Shown one piece after another: positions 19,493 to 28,718 of a stretch of 64,000 nucleotides of DNA. Position numbers and translations under genes: made by a program. A model generated the notes under the pieces. The model had not been told where the DNA came from. It worked only from the letters and a program-made list of their open reading frames with translations, and ran no database searches. Location: assembly GCF_016405985.1 (NCBI RefSeq), contig NZ_JAEFCF010000019.1:29473-93472 (forward strand), read 5' to 3'. The stretch's first letter is position 1, and every line of letters begins with the position of its first letter. This DNA is from Paracoccus sp. IB05. Its GTDB lineage: Bacteria > Pseudomonadota > Alphaproteobacteria > Rhodobacterales > Rhodobacteraceae.

Positions 19493-19539
19493 CATCTGCA
19501 TATTGATCCCCGATTTGCTCTGCTGTCAACATCTTGTGT
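19493..19539. promoter_or_regulatory. Two NrdR-like boxes spaced 31 bp
   Basis: Upstream box at about 19524-19539 holds CAACATCTTGTG, matching the palindromic NrdR core CwAtATaTwGtg at 10 of 12 positions. The second at 19493-19508 holds CTGCATATTGAT, matching at 8 of 12. The cores start at 19527 and 19496, exactly 31 bases apart, the three-helical-turn spacing typical for NrdR. NrdR represses RNR genes when dATP is plentiful. No nrdR gene lies in this window. Confidence 0.65.
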
Positions 19540-19894
19540 TATTGAAATGCTACCCGTGACCGGAACGACTCAGAGTTGAAAAGCCTCTGAAATCAGAGGA
19601 AATCGTTGTTTTGCCGGGGCGGCGGGGGGGAAATGTGTGCCTCTAAACCCACAGATCCGGGCTGCGCAAAATATCGCCTTGCACAATATCCAGGAGCAGG
19701 GGCGGCCCCTGGTCGTGCCGCGTCGTGGACAGAATGGTGCACATCTCTGGGGATAAGCCGGTTGACCCAGCGGAAGGCAGTGCAGGCGCCGGTCGCGCCC
19801 GCCGGGTCGTCACCAAATTGATTCGAAGGCGGCAGGGCCCGGGGCAGGAGCCGGGGGGCAGGAGCTTGGGGGGCAGTTCCTGGTTCGCGGTGTT
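19540..19894. other. Intergenic region between nrd promoter and thioesterase gene
   Basis: 355 bases without a gene that could be supported. The region becomes very G-rich on the plus strand toward 19894, where it enters the repeat-coded tail of the thioesterase. No terminator with a clear T-run was recognised. Confidence 0.4.
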
Positions 19895-20353
19895 TCAGGC
19901 AGCCGGGGCGGACGGGGGGGCGGACGGGGGGGCGGGCGGGATGGAATAGGTCATATTCGCCCGCGCCACCGGATCCTCGACCCCGTCCGAGAAGATCAGC
20001 GCATCCGCCACCGCCAGCACGCGGCCAAGTTTCAAAAGCCGCACATCGCAGTAGAGCCCGCGCCCGGCGGCCGGCTTGCGCATGAAATCGATGGAACATC
20101 CCGTGGTGACCGCCAGCGCCACCGGCCCGATCCTCGACAGGATGGCCAGGTAGACCGCCACATCGGCGAGGGCGAACATCGTCGGGCCGGATACGGTGCC
20201 ACCCGGGCGCAGATGGCGCTCGGCCACTTGCAGCCGCAGCCGGATGCCCTGATCGGTCACCGCATCCACGGTGAAATCCGACGCCACCTGGCCGAAATCG
20301 CGGGTGACAAATTCGTTCAGCGCGGCTCTGTCCATCAGGATCGGTTTCGCCAT
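19895..20353 (-). CDS. PaaI-type hotdog-fold thioesterase with repeat-coded proline tail
   Basis: 152 residues from ATG 20353, chosen for GGAGAA seven bases upstream. A single hotdog domain covers about 1-135; LRPGGTVSGPTMFALADVAV is the active-site helix region of the PaaI/4HBT group, with the acidic residue in ALADV. It probably hydrolyses an acyl- or aryl-CoA; the substrate is unknown. The last 16 residues (SIPPAPPSAPPSAPAA) are encoded by a GC-rich 12-bp tandem repeat and are not part of the fold. It lies downstream of gbcB in the same direction. Confidence 0.8.
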   Translation of the reverse strand: MAKPILMDRAALNEFVTRDFGQVASDFTVDAVTDQGIRLRLQVAERHLRPGGTVSGPTMFALADVAVYLAILSRIGPVALAVTTGCSIDFMRKPAAGRGLYCDVRLLKLGRVLAVADALIFSDGVEDPVARANMTYSIPPAPPSAPPSAPAA

Positions 20354-20458
20354 CGGTGTTCTCCCATATCTGCGCGCGGTGACCGGCGGGGAGAGTAGCT
20401 GTCTCAGACGCACCGGCAAGGCTGCCGATGCGTTATTCTCTGTCAGGCCGCGCCGCCC

Positions 20459-21550
20459 TCAGACCTCGACCGAGATCTTGCCCATCGGGTTCGAGCAACA
20501 GGCGAGGATCCAGCCCTCGGAAATCTCGTCATCCGAAATGCCGCCATTATGGACCATATGCACATCGCCTGCGGTCTTTTTCACCTTGCAGGTGCCGCAA
20601 AGGCCGAAGGTACAGCCCGAGGGAATGTTCAGCCCGGCGCGTTTCGCCACTGCGAGCACGGTATCGGTCTCGGAACAGGGCGCGGTCACGTTTGATGCGG
20701 CGAAGGTGATCTGCGCGCCGGCCTCGGAATCGGGAATCACATCGTCGATCACCGGGGCATCGGCTTCCGTCGACACCGGTGCACCGAAGCTTTCCTGATG
20801 GTAATGTTCCATATCGAAGCCGAGCGAGACCAGCATGTCGCGCACCGCCTGCATGAACGGCTCCGGCCCGCAGCAAAACACCTCGCGCTCCAGATAATCC
20901 GGCGCCATCAGCCCAAGCATGATCTGGCTCAGCCGGCCCTGATAGCCAGTCCAGGTCTGGAACGGGTCGCTCTCCTCGACGGTAAAGCGCAGCTTCAGCC
21001 CCGGCACACGGTCCGCAAACCCTTCGAGCCGCTTGCGCAACAGGATTTCGGATGGCCGCTTTGCCGCATGGACGAAGACGATATCGGGCATCTCGCCCGA
21101 ATCCCAGGCCCAGGTCGTCATCGACATCATCGGCGTGATGCCCGATCCGGCCGAAATAAAGAGATGCTTCTTTGCCGGATGCCGGTGCGAGCTGAAGATC
21201 CCCGCCGGGCCGTAAGCCTTGATCTTCATCCCCGGCTTCAGGTGATCGAGCATCCAGCGTGTGCCGATCGAGCCCGCCTGGGCTTTCACCGTGACCGAGA
21301 TCGACAGCGGTCGCGACGGCGAAGACGAGATCGTATAGGTGCGCTGGACATTGCCCCTGGCGCCTTTTTTCGGATCAACCGGCAGGTCGAGCGTCACGAA
21401 CTGGCCCGGCTGATAATCGAACCAGGCGCCCGAGGGCGCGCGGAAGGTGAAGGTGGCGGTATCCGGCGTCTCGGGCACGACCATGGCGCATTCAAGATGC
21501 TCCGCATCATCCCAGGGCTTCGCAGACCAGTTAAGTTGTTGCTTTCCCAT
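20459..21550 (-). CDS. gbcB: Glycine betaine monooxygenase reductase subunit (ferredoxin-NAD(P)H oxidoreductase)
   Basis: 363 residues. It passes electrons from NAD(P)H via FAD and a [2Fe-2S] cluster to the Rieske partner GbcA. Order: FAD-binding barrel (about 10-125, RTYTISSSPSRPLSISV), NAD domain (about 130-260, LFISAGSGITPMMSM and CCGPEPFM), and a C-terminal plant-type ferredoxin whose cluster cysteines are C313, C318, C321 and C351 (PSGCTFGLCGTCK, ILACCSN). The gene follows gbcA with a three-base gap. Similar reductases serve other Rieske demethylases (for example stachydrine), but the pairing with the adjacent 416-residue oxygenase favours betaine. Confidence 0.85.
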   Translation of the reverse strand: MGKQQLNWSAKPWDDAEHLECAMVVPETPDTATFTFRAPSGAWFDYQPGQFVTLDLPVDPKKGARGNVQRTYTISSSPSRPLSISVTVKAQAGSIGTRWMLDHLKPGMKIKAYGPAGIFSSHRHPAKKHLFISAGSGITPMMSMTTWAWDSGEMPDIVFVHAAKRPSEILLRKRLEGFADRVPGLKLRFTVEESDPFQTWTGYQGRLSQIMLGLMAPDYLEREVFCCGPEPFMQAVRDMLVSLGFDMEHYHQESFGAPVSTEADAPVIDDVIPDSEAGAQITFAASNVTAPCSETDTVLAVAKRAGLNIPSGCTFGLCGTCKVKKTAGDVHMVHNGGISDDEISEGWILACCSNPMGKISVEV

Positions 21551-21553
21551 TTT

Positions 21554-22804
21554 TTATTCCGCCGCCAGTGCCGGGCCGGTGCCGGAAACGGGGCCAAGGC
21601 GTTGCGTCATGATGCCCGTATACCAGTCGATGAATTGCATCACCCCTTCTTCCTGGATCGGGGAATAGGGTCCGGGCTCATAGGCGGGAGAAAGAATGCC
21701 CTTCTGGTTTTCCTCGACCACCTGGCGGTCTTCGTCATTGGTGTTGAGCCAGACGCGGGTGAGGGTTTCGAGATCATAATCGACGCCCTCGACCGCATCC
21801 TTATGGACCAGCCAGTTCGTGGTCACTTGCGTCTCGGTCGGGCTGATCGGCAGGATGCGGAAGACGATGGCGTGATCACCGAGGAAATGGTTCCAGCTGT
21901 TCGGGTAGTGGAAGAACAGAAGGCTGCCGGCATCGTTGAAGGGCATGGTGCCCATGCGTTTCGCCACCGCCGCCTTTGTCGACATCGTATAGCTTTCGGC
22001 GCCGTTCAGCAGGGGAATGCGGGCGAGCCGCCATTGCATCTGCGGATGGTTGGTAAAGCGCGAGGGCAGGCCCGCCGCCTCGCAGCGCTTCCAGTGTTCG
22101 ATAATGTCGGGCGAGGCCGAATCAGGCCCCTCCATCGCCGTCATACGCGGGTTGTCGGAGTAAGTCCGGCACAAAGACGGGTGCGCGCCGCCGCAATGAT
22201 AGCATTCGCGGTTGTTCTCGATCACCAGTTTCCAGTTGCCGTTTTCGACGATGGTCGAGCTGAAAGCGACCTTTGCATCGGCAAGCCCCGAGGGGGCCAG
22301 ATACGACATCAGCTTCGGCGCGAGGTCGGAAATGGGAGGGGGCACTTCGGCGAGACAGATAAAGACCATGCCGCCAAGATCGACACAGTGCACCTTCTTC
22401 AGCCCGAATTTCGAGGGGTCGAAATCCTCGCCCATATCGCGGGCGAAAATAAGCTTGCCCTCGAGGTCATAGGTCCATTGGTGATAGGGGCAGACAAGGT
22501 TCGTCGTCGCGCCATTGGTCTTCGCGCAAAGCCGCTGACCGCGATGGCGGCAGACATTGTGGAACGCGCGGATGCGATTATCTTTGCCCTTGATGATCAC
22601 CACCGGATAGGCGCCGATCTGCAGCGTGGCAAAGGCGCCGGGTTTCTCCAGCTCGCAGGCCGGAATGGCGAAGAGCCATTCACGATACCACAGATGCTGA
22701 AGATCCGCCTCCAACACCCCGGGATCACAATATAAATCGCGCTCTAAGGCATAGCCGCTCTGGCGTGCCAGCAGGCGGGAAAGGGTTTCGGACTGGCTCA
22801 GCAT
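21554..22804 (-). CDS. gbcA: Glycine betaine monooxygenase, Rieske oxygenase subunit
   Basis: 416 residues. It removes one methyl from glycine betaine to give dimethylglycine and formaldehyde. The Rieske cluster is bound by C85-x-H87 (CRHRGQ) and C105-x2-H108 (CPYHQW). The mononuclear iron site is in ENNRECYHCGGAHP with His203 and His208. Start ATG 22804 has AAGGA upstream. Close relatives include stachydrine and carnitine-type demethylases, so the exact substrate rests on homology and the gbcAB order. An 18-bp perfect palindrome sits about 370 bases upstream. Confidence 0.85.
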   Translation of the reverse strand: MLSQSETLSRLLARQSGYALERDLYCDPGVLEADLQHLWYREWLFAIPACELEKPGAFATLQIGAYPVVIIKGKDNRIRAFHNVCRHRGQRLCAKTNGATTNLVCPYHQWTYDLEGKLIFARDMGEDFDPSKFGLKKVHCVDLGGMVFICLAEVPPPISDLAPKLMSYLAPSGLADAKVAFSSTIVENGNWKLVIENNRECYHCGGAHPSLCRTYSDNPRMTAMEGPDSASPDIIEHWKRCEAAGLPSRFTNHPQMQWRLARIPLLNGAESYTMSTKAAVAKRMGTMPFNDAGSLLFFHYPNSWNHFLGDHAIVFRILPISPTETQVTTNWLVHKDAVEGVDYDLETLTRVWLNTNDEDRQVVEENQKGILSPAYEPGPYSPIQEEGVMQFIDWYTGIMTQRLGPVSGTGPALAAE

Positions 22805-23290
22805 CTGCTGTCCTTCGCGTTAGCCCGGGCGTGCCGCACAGGCAGGTTTGATGTGCGGTGGACAACAGGCGGCGAAGGGCCCGCGCGGGGATGGACCCGC
22901 GAGCCGCTTGCCGCTTCGCCGCCCACCGCGGCTCGACATCTCGTGCAAGGCTGGTTTCCGGGCTTGGCGAGCGGTCTTTTCAACCCTGGTCGCGACACCT
23001 TCCCGGGCTCCTCCGCCCAGTGGTCCTTGTCGCGCCTCTCAGCCTCTACCGTTGCGGGGGCAGCGCCGGCTTTGGCCCCTTGCAGGACCGCACCGGCTTC
23101 CCAATTCTCCGCTGTCGCCAGCGGCACCTTGCGAGGCTGAATTGATCACAGTGCGGCGGGCGGGATTGTCTGTTTGCGACATGTCGCAAAGCGGAACAGA
23201 CAGCGGCCCCGTAAGCAGCCTCATTCGCGCAGAAAGCGGGATTTTGCCGGTTGCCAAACGAAAACGCGGCGCTTAACGATTGGGCAACTT
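22805..23290. other. Shared upstream region of gbcA and the thi operon
   Basis: 486 bases without a supportable gene; open frames here have no good start or family. It contains the palindrome at 23173-23190 and presumably both promoters. Confidence 0.5.
23173..23190. promoter_or_regulatory. 18-bp perfect palindrome, probable operator
   Basis: TTTGCGAC-AT-GTCGCAAA is a perfect inverted repeat with a two-base centre. It lies between divergent gbcA and the TPP-switched thi operon. Length and symmetry suggest a dimeric regulator site; which regulator and which gene are unknown. Confidence 0.55.
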
Positions 23291-23383
23291 ACTCGTTGGG
23301 GTGTCCCGGGAAACCGGGGCTGAGAGGCCGCAAGGCTAACCCATCGAACCTGATCCGGTTCATACCGGCGGAGGGAACGGGTG
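23291..23383 (+). ncRNA. TPP riboswitch (THI element)
   Basis: The conserved blocks appear in order: GGGGTGTCCC, GGGGCTGAGAGG, CTAACCC, GAACCTGATCCGGTT, CATACCGGCGGAGGGAACG. It lies upstream of the thiamin operon. An expression platform is visible: CCCCAA (23434-23439) can pair with TTGGGG (23456-23461), which covers the Shine-Dalgarno GGGGG of thiD. This suggests control of translation, with thiD shut off when TPP is bound; the direction of the switch is inferred. Confidence 0.95.
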
Positions 23384-23466
23384 GTCTGATCGTGTCTCTG
23401 GTGGCCCGTTGTGGCCTGCCCGGGCACCAGTCTCCCCAAATCTTTTCGCCGGTCATTGGGGGCATG

Positions 23467-24267
23467 ATGACGGCGATAGCTTTGACCATAGCGGGGTCTG
23501 ATTCCGGCGGCGGCGCAGGGATCCAGGCCGATCTCAAGAGCTTTGCGGCGATGCGCGTTTACGGCGCCAGCGTGATCACTGCGATCACGGCCCAGAACAC
23601 AAGGGCGGTGACCGCGGTGATGGCACTGCCGCCCCGGATGGTGCGGGCGCAGCTGGAGGCGGTGTTCGATGATCTTGCCGTGGGCGCGGTGAAGATCGGG
23701 ATGCTCGGGGATCCGGAACTGGTCGCGACCGTGGCGGCGGCGCTGAAGGGGCGCGATCTGGCTCTGGTGGTTGATCCGGTGATGGTGGCAAAATCCGGTG
23801 ACCGGTTGCTCGCAGCCGAGGCTGTCGCAGCACTGCGCGAGGCGCTTTTGCCGCTCGCGACGGTTTTGACCCCGAACCTGCCCGAAGCGGCCGATCTACT
23901 GGGCGAGGCCCCGGCCAGCAGCCATGAGGCACAGGAAATGCAGGGGCGCGCGCTCCTGGCGCTTGGGCCGGCCTGGGTGCTGATGAAAGGCGGTCATGCC
24001 GCAGGGGAAGAGTGTCGCGATCTGCTGATCGGCCCTGAGACGCATGTGTTCACGGCAGAACGCCAGCAGACCAAAAATACGCATGGCACAGGATGCAGCT
24101 ATGCCGCAGCGATTGCGGCGGGGCTGGCGCAGGGGATGGCTGTCCCCGATGCGGTGGCGCGGGCGCATTGCTGGCTCCAGGGGGCGATCCAGGCGGCGGA
24201 TGCGCTGCAAATCGGTTCCGGCCATGGGCCGGTGCATCATTTCCACGCGCTCTGGCCGCAATCATGA
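23467..24267 (+). CDS. thiD: Hydroxymethylpyrimidine/phosphomethylpyrimidine kinase
   Basis: 266 residues from ATG 23467 (ATG 23464 is also in frame but only one base after the Shine-Dalgarno). It phosphorylates HMP to HMP-P and then HMP-PP for thiamin synthesis. The ribokinase-type fold shows [20 protein letters not shown] at the N terminus, [15 protein letters not shown] mid-protein, and the catalytic [16 protein letters not shown] near 200. It is the first gene after the TPP riboswitch, and its stop overlaps thiO (ATGA). Confidence 0.95.
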   Translation: MTAIALTIAGSDSGGGAGIQADLKSFAAMRVYGASVITAITAQNTRAVTAVMALPPRMVRAQLEAVFDDLAVGAVKIGMLGDPELVATVAAALKGRDLALVVDPVMVAKSGDRLLAAEAVAALREALLPLATVLTPNLPEAADLLGEAPASSHEAQEMQGRALLALGPAWVLMKGGHAAGEECRDLLIGPETHVFTAERQQTKNTHGTGCSYAAAIAAGLAQGMAVPDAVARAHCWLQGAIQAADALQIGSGHGPVHHFHALWPQS

Positions 24268-25241
24268 GCCGCGTCCATATCCTCGGGGCCGGTGTCATGG
24301 GCCTTGTGATGGCCAGCGAGCTTGCCGCGCGCGGTCATGCGGTCACGATCTCGGACCCGGCCGGCGGCTCCGGGCCGCAGGCCTGTTCCTGGTGGGCCGG
24401 TGGAATGCTGGCGCCATATTGCGAGGCGGAATCGGCAGAGGAACCGGTTGAACGGCTCGGGAGCGGTGCGGCCGCCTGGTGGCAATCCCATACCGGGCTG
24501 GTCACCGGGGCCGGGACGCTGGTTCTGGCCGACCCGCGTGACCGGGGCGATCTGGCGCGCTTTGCGCGGCTGACCAAAGGGCACCAGGCCATTGGCGGGG
24601 ACGGGATCGCGCAGCTTGAGCCCGATCTGGCAGGCCGTTTCCGCGAGGGGCTGTTCTTCAGAACCGAAGCGCATCTCGCCCCGCGCGCGGCACTTGGCGA
24701 ACTGGCCCGCCGGCTCGCGGCCCGGGGGATCGTGGTGACGCCCGGGCCGTCAGAGGCGCCGGTTACCATCGACTGCCGGGGGCTCGCAGCGCGCGACAGC
24801 CTCAGCGATCTGCGCGGTGTGCGCGGTGAGATGCTGCTGATCCGCTGCGAGGGCGTGAGCCTTTCGCGCCCGGTCCGCCTGCTGCATCCGCGTATCCCGC
24901 TTTACATCGTGCCGCGCGGCGACGGGCATTTCATGCTTGGCGCCACGATGATCGAAAGCGGATGGCGCGGGCCGGTCACGCTGCGGTCGATGATGGAACT
25001 GATGGCGGCGGCCTGGACGATCCATCCCGGTTTTGGTGAGGCCGAGCTGGTCGCGACCGGTTCTGACGCGCGCCCCGCTTTCCCCGACAATCTGCCCCGG
25101 ATCCGGCGCCGGGGGGATGTGATCTTTGCCAATGGTCTCTACCGCCACGGGTTCCTCCTCTCGCCCGCCTGCGCACGGATGGTGGCGGAACATCTCGAGA
25201 CCGGCGCGCAGCCCGAGTTCATGGATGAGGTGAGGATATGA
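24264..25241 (+). CDS. thiO: FAD-dependent glycine oxidase ThiO
   Basis: 325 residues. It oxidises glycine to iminoglycine for the thiazole synthase ThiG. The FAD-binding N terminus is [20 protein letters not shown] (GxGxxG), and the C terminus carries the flavin motif [17 protein letters not shown]. The start overlaps the thiD stop, and the end overlaps thiS by four bases. Its position between thiD and thiSG supports ThiO rather than another amino-acid oxidase. Use of glycine oxidase implies the aerobic thiazole route. Confidence 0.9.
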   Translation: MSRVHILGAGVMGLVMASELAARGHAVTISDPAGGSGPQACSWWAGGMLAPYCEAESAEEPVERLGSGAAAWWQSHTGLVTGAGTLVLADPRDRGDLARFARLTKGHQAIGGDGIAQLEPDLAGRFREGLFFRTEAHLAPRAALGELARRLAARGIVVTPGPSEAPVTIDCRGLAARDSLSDLRGVRGEMLLIRCEGVSLSRPVRLLHPRIPLYIVPRGDGHFMLGATMIESGWRGPVTLRSMMELMAAAWTIHPGFGEAELVATGSDARPAFPDNLPRIRRRGDVIFANGLYRHGFLLSPACARMVAEHLETGAQPEFMDEVRI

Positions 25242-25432
25242 GAGTTTTCGTGAATGGAGAGGCAAGGCAGACCGGGGCGACAACCCTGGCCGCTTTGCTG
25301 GAGGAACAGGGCTTTGGCCCGGCGGTGGCGACTGCGGTGAATGAGGTCTTCATCGCCAAAGCCGCGCGGGCGGCAACAGAAATACAAGAGGGCGACCGGG
25401 TCGAGGTTCTCGCCGCCATGCAGGGGGGCTGA
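25238..25432 (+). CDS. thiS: Sulfur carrier protein ThiS
   Basis: 64 residues, beta-grasp ubiquitin-like fold. The C terminus ends in GG (VLAAMQGG), the site that ThiF adenylates and that then carries sulfur as a thiocarboxylate for ThiG. It overlaps thiO by four bases and is directly followed by thiG. Confidence 0.93.
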   Translation: MRVFVNGEARQTGATTLAALLEEQGFGPAVATAVNEVFIAKAARAATEIQEGDRVEVLAAMQGG

Positions 25433-25433
25433 G

Positions 25434-26198
25434 ATGCCGGTATTCTACGGGACTGCTGTTGAAAGCGCGCTGATGCTGGGCACGGCGCAATATCCCTCGC
25501 CGAAGATCCTGGAAGAAGCGTTTCGCAGCTCTGAGGCCGGGATCGCCACGGTCTCTTTGCGCCGTGAAGAGAGAGGTGGCGGTGACTTCCGCGCGCTTGT
25601 GGCAGATCTTGGCGCGAAGATCCTGCCCAATACCGCCGGCTGCCATACGGTGAAAGAGGCCGTGACCACGGCCCATATGGCGCGTGAGCTGTTCGCAACC
25701 GACTGGATCAAGCTCGAGGTGATCGGCCATACCGATACGCTGCAGCCCGATGTATTCGGCCTTGTTGAAGCCGCCCGCATCCTGATTGCCGACGGGTTTA
25801 AGGTCTTTCCCTATACGACCGAGGATCCTGGCGTCTGTGCGCGGCTGGTCGAGGCCGGCTGTGAGGTGCTGATGCCCTGGGGGGCGCCGATCGGCTCGGG
25901 GCGGGGTCTGATGAACGAATATGGGCTGCGCGTGCTGCGGGCAGAGTTTCCCGATCAGGTTCTGGTGGTCGATGCCGGGATCGGGCTGCCCTCCCATGCG
26001 GCGCGGGCGATGGAGCTGGGCTTTGATGCGGTGCTTCTGAATACGGCGGTGGCGAAGGCCGGCGATCCGGCGCGGATGGCCGGGGCCATGGCCGGGGCGA
26101 TCCGGGCGGGCAGGATGGCATATCTCGCGCAGCCGATGGAGCCACGCGATATGGCCGCGCCCTCGACACCCGTGCTGGGGAGGGCGTTTCTCGCATGA
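25434..26198 (+). CDS. thiG: Thiazole synthase ThiG
   Basis: 254 residues, TIM barrel. It forms the thiazole phosphate from deoxyxylulose phosphate, iminoglycine and ThiS thiocarboxylate. The Schiff-base lysine is probably Lys93 in [10 protein letters not shown]; the phosphate-binding segment [12 protein letters not shown] and the [20 protein letters not shown] stretch are diagnostic. The start ATG 25434 is one base after the thiS stop. The end overlaps thiE by four bases. Confidence 0.95.
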   Translation: MPVFYGTAVESALMLGTAQYPSPKILEEAFRSSEAGIATVSLRREERGGGDFRALVADLGAKILPNTAGCHTVKEAVTTAHMARELFATDWIKLEVIGHTDTLQPDVFGLVEAARILIADGFKVFPYTTEDPGVCARLVEAGCEVLMPWGAPIGSGRGLMNEYGLRVLRAEFPDQVLVVDAGIGLPSHAARAMELGFDAVLLNTAVAKAGDPARMAGAMAGAIRAGRMAYLAQPMEPRDMAAPSTPVLGRAFLA

Positions 26199-26791
26199 CC
26201 CTGCCACGCTTTTACCCGATCTTCGACTCCGCTGCCTGGCTTGCACGGATGCTGCCGCTTGGGGTCCGGCTGGTGCAGCTGCGGGTCAAGGATCGCAGCG
26301 AGGACGAGACGCGTCTTGAGATCCGCGCAGCGCAGGCTTTGTGCCGCGCGCATCAGGCGATCCTTGTGGTCAATGATCACTGGCAGATCGCAATTGAAGA
26401 GGGCTGTGACTGGATCCATCTCGGGCAGGAGGATCTTGAGACCGCCGATCTGGAAGCGATCCGGCGGGCCGGGCTGCGGCTCGGTATCTCGACCCATGAC
26501 GAGGCGGAACTGGCGCGCGCGCTGGCGCTGGGCCCGGATTACATCGCACTGGGGCCGGTCTGGCCAACGATCCTGAAACAGATGAAATGGCATCAGCAGG
26601 GGGTGGAAAAGCTCACCGACTGGAAAGCGCGGATCGGGGATATCCCGCTGGTGGCGATCGGCGGGCTGACGCCTGCGCGCGCGCCGGAGGCCTTTGCCGC
26701 CGGAGCGGATCTGGTCTCGGTGGTGACCGATATCACGCTGAACCCCGACCCCGAGGCACAGGTGCGGCACTGGCTCGGGGTGACGGCATGA
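26195..26791 (+). CDS. thiE: Thiamin phosphate synthase ThiE
   Basis: 198 residues. It couples HMP-PP with thiazole phosphate to make thiamin phosphate. Seen: [37 protein letters not shown] and the C-terminal [20 protein letters not shown]. It overlaps thiG and thiF (ATGA both sides). It is slightly shorter than some ThiE proteins but has the main motifs. Confidence 0.92.
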   Translation: MTLPRFYPIFDSAAWLARMLPLGVRLVQLRVKDRSEDETRLEIRAAQALCRAHQAILVVNDHWQIAIEEGCDWIHLGQEDLETADLEAIRRAGLRLGISTHDEAELARALALGPDYIALGPVWPTILKQMKWHQQGVEKLTDWKARIGDIPLVAIGGLTPARAPEAFAAGADLVSVVTDITLNPDPEAQVRHWLGVTA

Positions 26792-27765
26792 GCCGCTATG
26801 CCCGCCAGACCCTGCTGCCCGGGATCGGTGCCGGGGGGCAGGCGGCTTTCGCCCAGGCGCATCTGCTGGTTGTGGGGGCCGGGGGGCTGGGCGTGCCGGC
26901 GCTGCAATATCTGGCCGGAGCCGGCGTCGGGCGTATCACCGTGATCGACCCGGACCGGGCCGAGGAAAGCAACCTGCACCGCCAGCCGCTTTATGCAGGC
27001 GGGATCGGCGCGCCGAAGGCCGCACTTGTCGCAAATGCACTGCGGCTGTTGAACCCTGACTGTCAGGTGACGGCTCTGGTGGCGCATTGCGATCCTGAAA
27101 ATGCGCCCGACCTGGTGGCAGAGGCCGATCTGATCCTCGATTGCGCCGACAGTTTCGCAGCCAGCTATCTGCTCTCCGACCTGTGCCACCGCGCCGGGAA
27201 GCCACTGATATCGGCCTCGGCGCTGGGGTTTTCGGGCTATGTCGGCGGGTTTTGTGGCGGCGCGCCTTCGCTCAGGGCAGTGTTCCCGGATCTGCCTGAA
27301 ACCCTTGCGACCTGCGCCAGTGCCGGCGTGCTTGGTCCGGTGGTGGGGATGCTCGGCACGCTCATGGCGCAGATGGCGCTGGCGCATCTGGCGGGGATCA
27401 CGCCATCGCCGCTTGGCCAGCTGATCCGCTTTGACATGGCGGGCTGGCGGTTCAGCAGCTTTCGCTTTGACACCGCACCCGAGCCGGAGACGGCTTTCCC
27501 TTTCATCGCCAGGGCGGCGATCCGCCCCGGCGATTATGTGATCGACCTGCGCGACCGCGCCGAGGCGCCGCTTGGCGTCACCCCGGATGCCCATCGCTTC
27601 GCGCCTGACCAGATCACGGGGGCCAGGCCTGCGCCAGATGAGCGCATCGTTCTGGCCTGCCGCTCCGGCCTCCGGGCCTGGCGCGCGGCGGCGCAGCTCC
27701 ACCCGAATTTCCCCAATGAGATCGCGCTGATCGCCGATCCGCCCCAGACGGAGACCGAGATATGA
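26788..27765 (+). CDS. thiF: ThiF-like adenylyltransferase with C-terminal rhodanese-like domain
   Basis: 325 residues. N-terminal E1-like domain (about 1-245) with ATP loop VVGAGGLGVPALQYLAGAGV and IDPDRAEESNLHRQPLY; it adenylates the C terminus of ThiS. Residues about 250-320 resemble a rhodanese module (DYVIDLRDRAE, LACRSGLRAWRAAAQL with a cysteine in the CRSGLR loop), which could carry sulfur, as in MOCS3-like fusions. The canonical zinc CxxC pairs common in MoeB/ThiF are not evident. It could also serve another sulfur carrier, but its operon places it with ThiS. Confidence 0.88.
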   Translation: MSRYARQTLLPGIGAGGQAAFAQAHLLVVGAGGLGVPALQYLAGAGVGRITVIDPDRAEESNLHRQPLYAGGIGAPKAALVANALRLLNPDCQVTALVAHCDPENAPDLVAEADLILDCADSFAASYLLSDLCHRAGKPLISASALGFSGYVGGFCGGAPSLRAVFPDLPETLATCASAGVLGPVVGMLGTLMAQMALAHLAGITPSPLGQLIRFDMAGWRFSSFRFDTAPEPETAFPFIARAAIRPGDYVIDLRDRAEAPLGVTPDAHRFAPDQITGARPAPDERIVLACRSGLRAWRAAAQLHPNFPNEIALIADPPQTETEI

Positions 27766-28718
27766 CCCGTTTCGCCCTGGCCCTGCTGGCCGGTATCGCG
27801 CTGGCCGCTGTCGCGCTGACCGGGCCCGCCCGGGCAGAGGACCGTATGACCCTGATCCTCGACTGGTATGTGAACCCCGACCATGGGCCGGTGATCATCG
27901 CCCGGGAAAAGGGTTTTTTCAAAGAGCAGGGGCTTGAGGTCGAGATCATCGCGCCTGCCGACCCGACGGAGCCTCCGAAACTGGTCGCGGCGGGCCAGGC
28001 CGATCTGGCGGTCTCCTATCAGCCGCAGCTGCATCTCCAGGTCCATGAAGGGCTGCCGCTGGTGCGCGTCGGCACCCTGATTGCCACGCCGCTCAATTGC
28101 CTCATGGTGGCGGCAGACGGGCCGGTGCAGAGCCTTGGCGATCTGAAGGGAAAGCGGATCGGCTATTCGGTTTCGGGCGTCGAATCGGCTTTGCTGTCGG
28201 GAATGCTGGCCAGCGCCGGACTGACGGCGGGGGAGGTCGAACTGGTCAATGTGAACTGGTCGCTGACGCCCGCGCTTCTGACCGGCCAGGTTGATGCGGT
28301 CATCGGGGCGTTTCGCAATTTCGAACTGACGCAGATGCGGCTGGCGGGCGGCGACGGGCGCTGTTTCTACCCCGAAGAGGCCGGGATCCCCGCTTATGAT
28401 GAGCTGATCTTTGTGGCCCGTAGCGGGTTTGACCGGGACCGCGTGACCCGCTTCCTGACCGCGATCGAGCGCGCGACGGCCTATATGATCAACCATCCCG
28501 ATGCCGCATTCGAGGCCTTTGCCGCCACCGCGCCGGATCTGTCCGACCCGCTCAACACCGAAGCATGGGCGGCTACATTGCCGCGTTTCGCCCATTCTCC
28601 GGCGGCGCTGGATCATGGGCGCTATGCCAGGTTCGAAGCGTTTTTGCAGCAATCGGGTCTGACAGACAGCATCCTGCCGGTCTCGCGCCTGGCGGTTGAT
28701 CCGGGGGCAGCGGAATGA
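27762..28718 (+). CDS. thiY: Pyrimidine-precursor ABC transporter, substrate-binding protein (ThiY-like)
   Basis: 318 residues. An N-terminal signal peptide (about 1-25, LALLAGIALAAVALTGPARA) precedes an NMT1/THI5-like domain (DWYVNPDHGPVIIAREKGFF). Family members bind formylaminopyrimidine or HMP-type thiamin breakdown products in the periplasm. The operon supplies the other parts, ThiZ (ATPase) and ThiX (permease), plus TenA. It overlaps thiF by four bases. The exact ligand is inferred from the operon. Confidence 0.9.
   Translation: MTRFALALLAGIALAAVALTGPARAEDRMTLILDWYVNPDHGPVIIAREKGFFKEQGLEVEIIAPADPTEPPKLVAAGQADLAVSYQPQLHLQVHEGLPLVRVGTLIATPLNCLMVAADGPVQSLGDLKGKRIGYSVSGVESALLSGMLASAGLTAGEVELVNVNWSLTPALLTGQVDAVIGAFRNFELTQMRLAGGDGRCFYPEEAGIPAYDELIFVARSGFDRDRVTRFLTAIERATAYMINHPDAAFEAFAATAPDLSDPLNTEAWAATLPRFAHSPAALDHGRYARFEAFLQQSGLTDSILPVSRLAVDPGAAE

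Noticed and set aside
20798..22735. Long plus-strand open frame opposite gbcA/gbcB
   Set aside because: Mirror frame of gbcAB with histidine- and arginine-rich low-complexity sequence and no start site.
22848..23276. 142-codon open frame in the gbcA-thiD gap
   Set aside because: Arg/Pro/Ala-rich sequence without a start site or family; it covers the palindrome and promoters.
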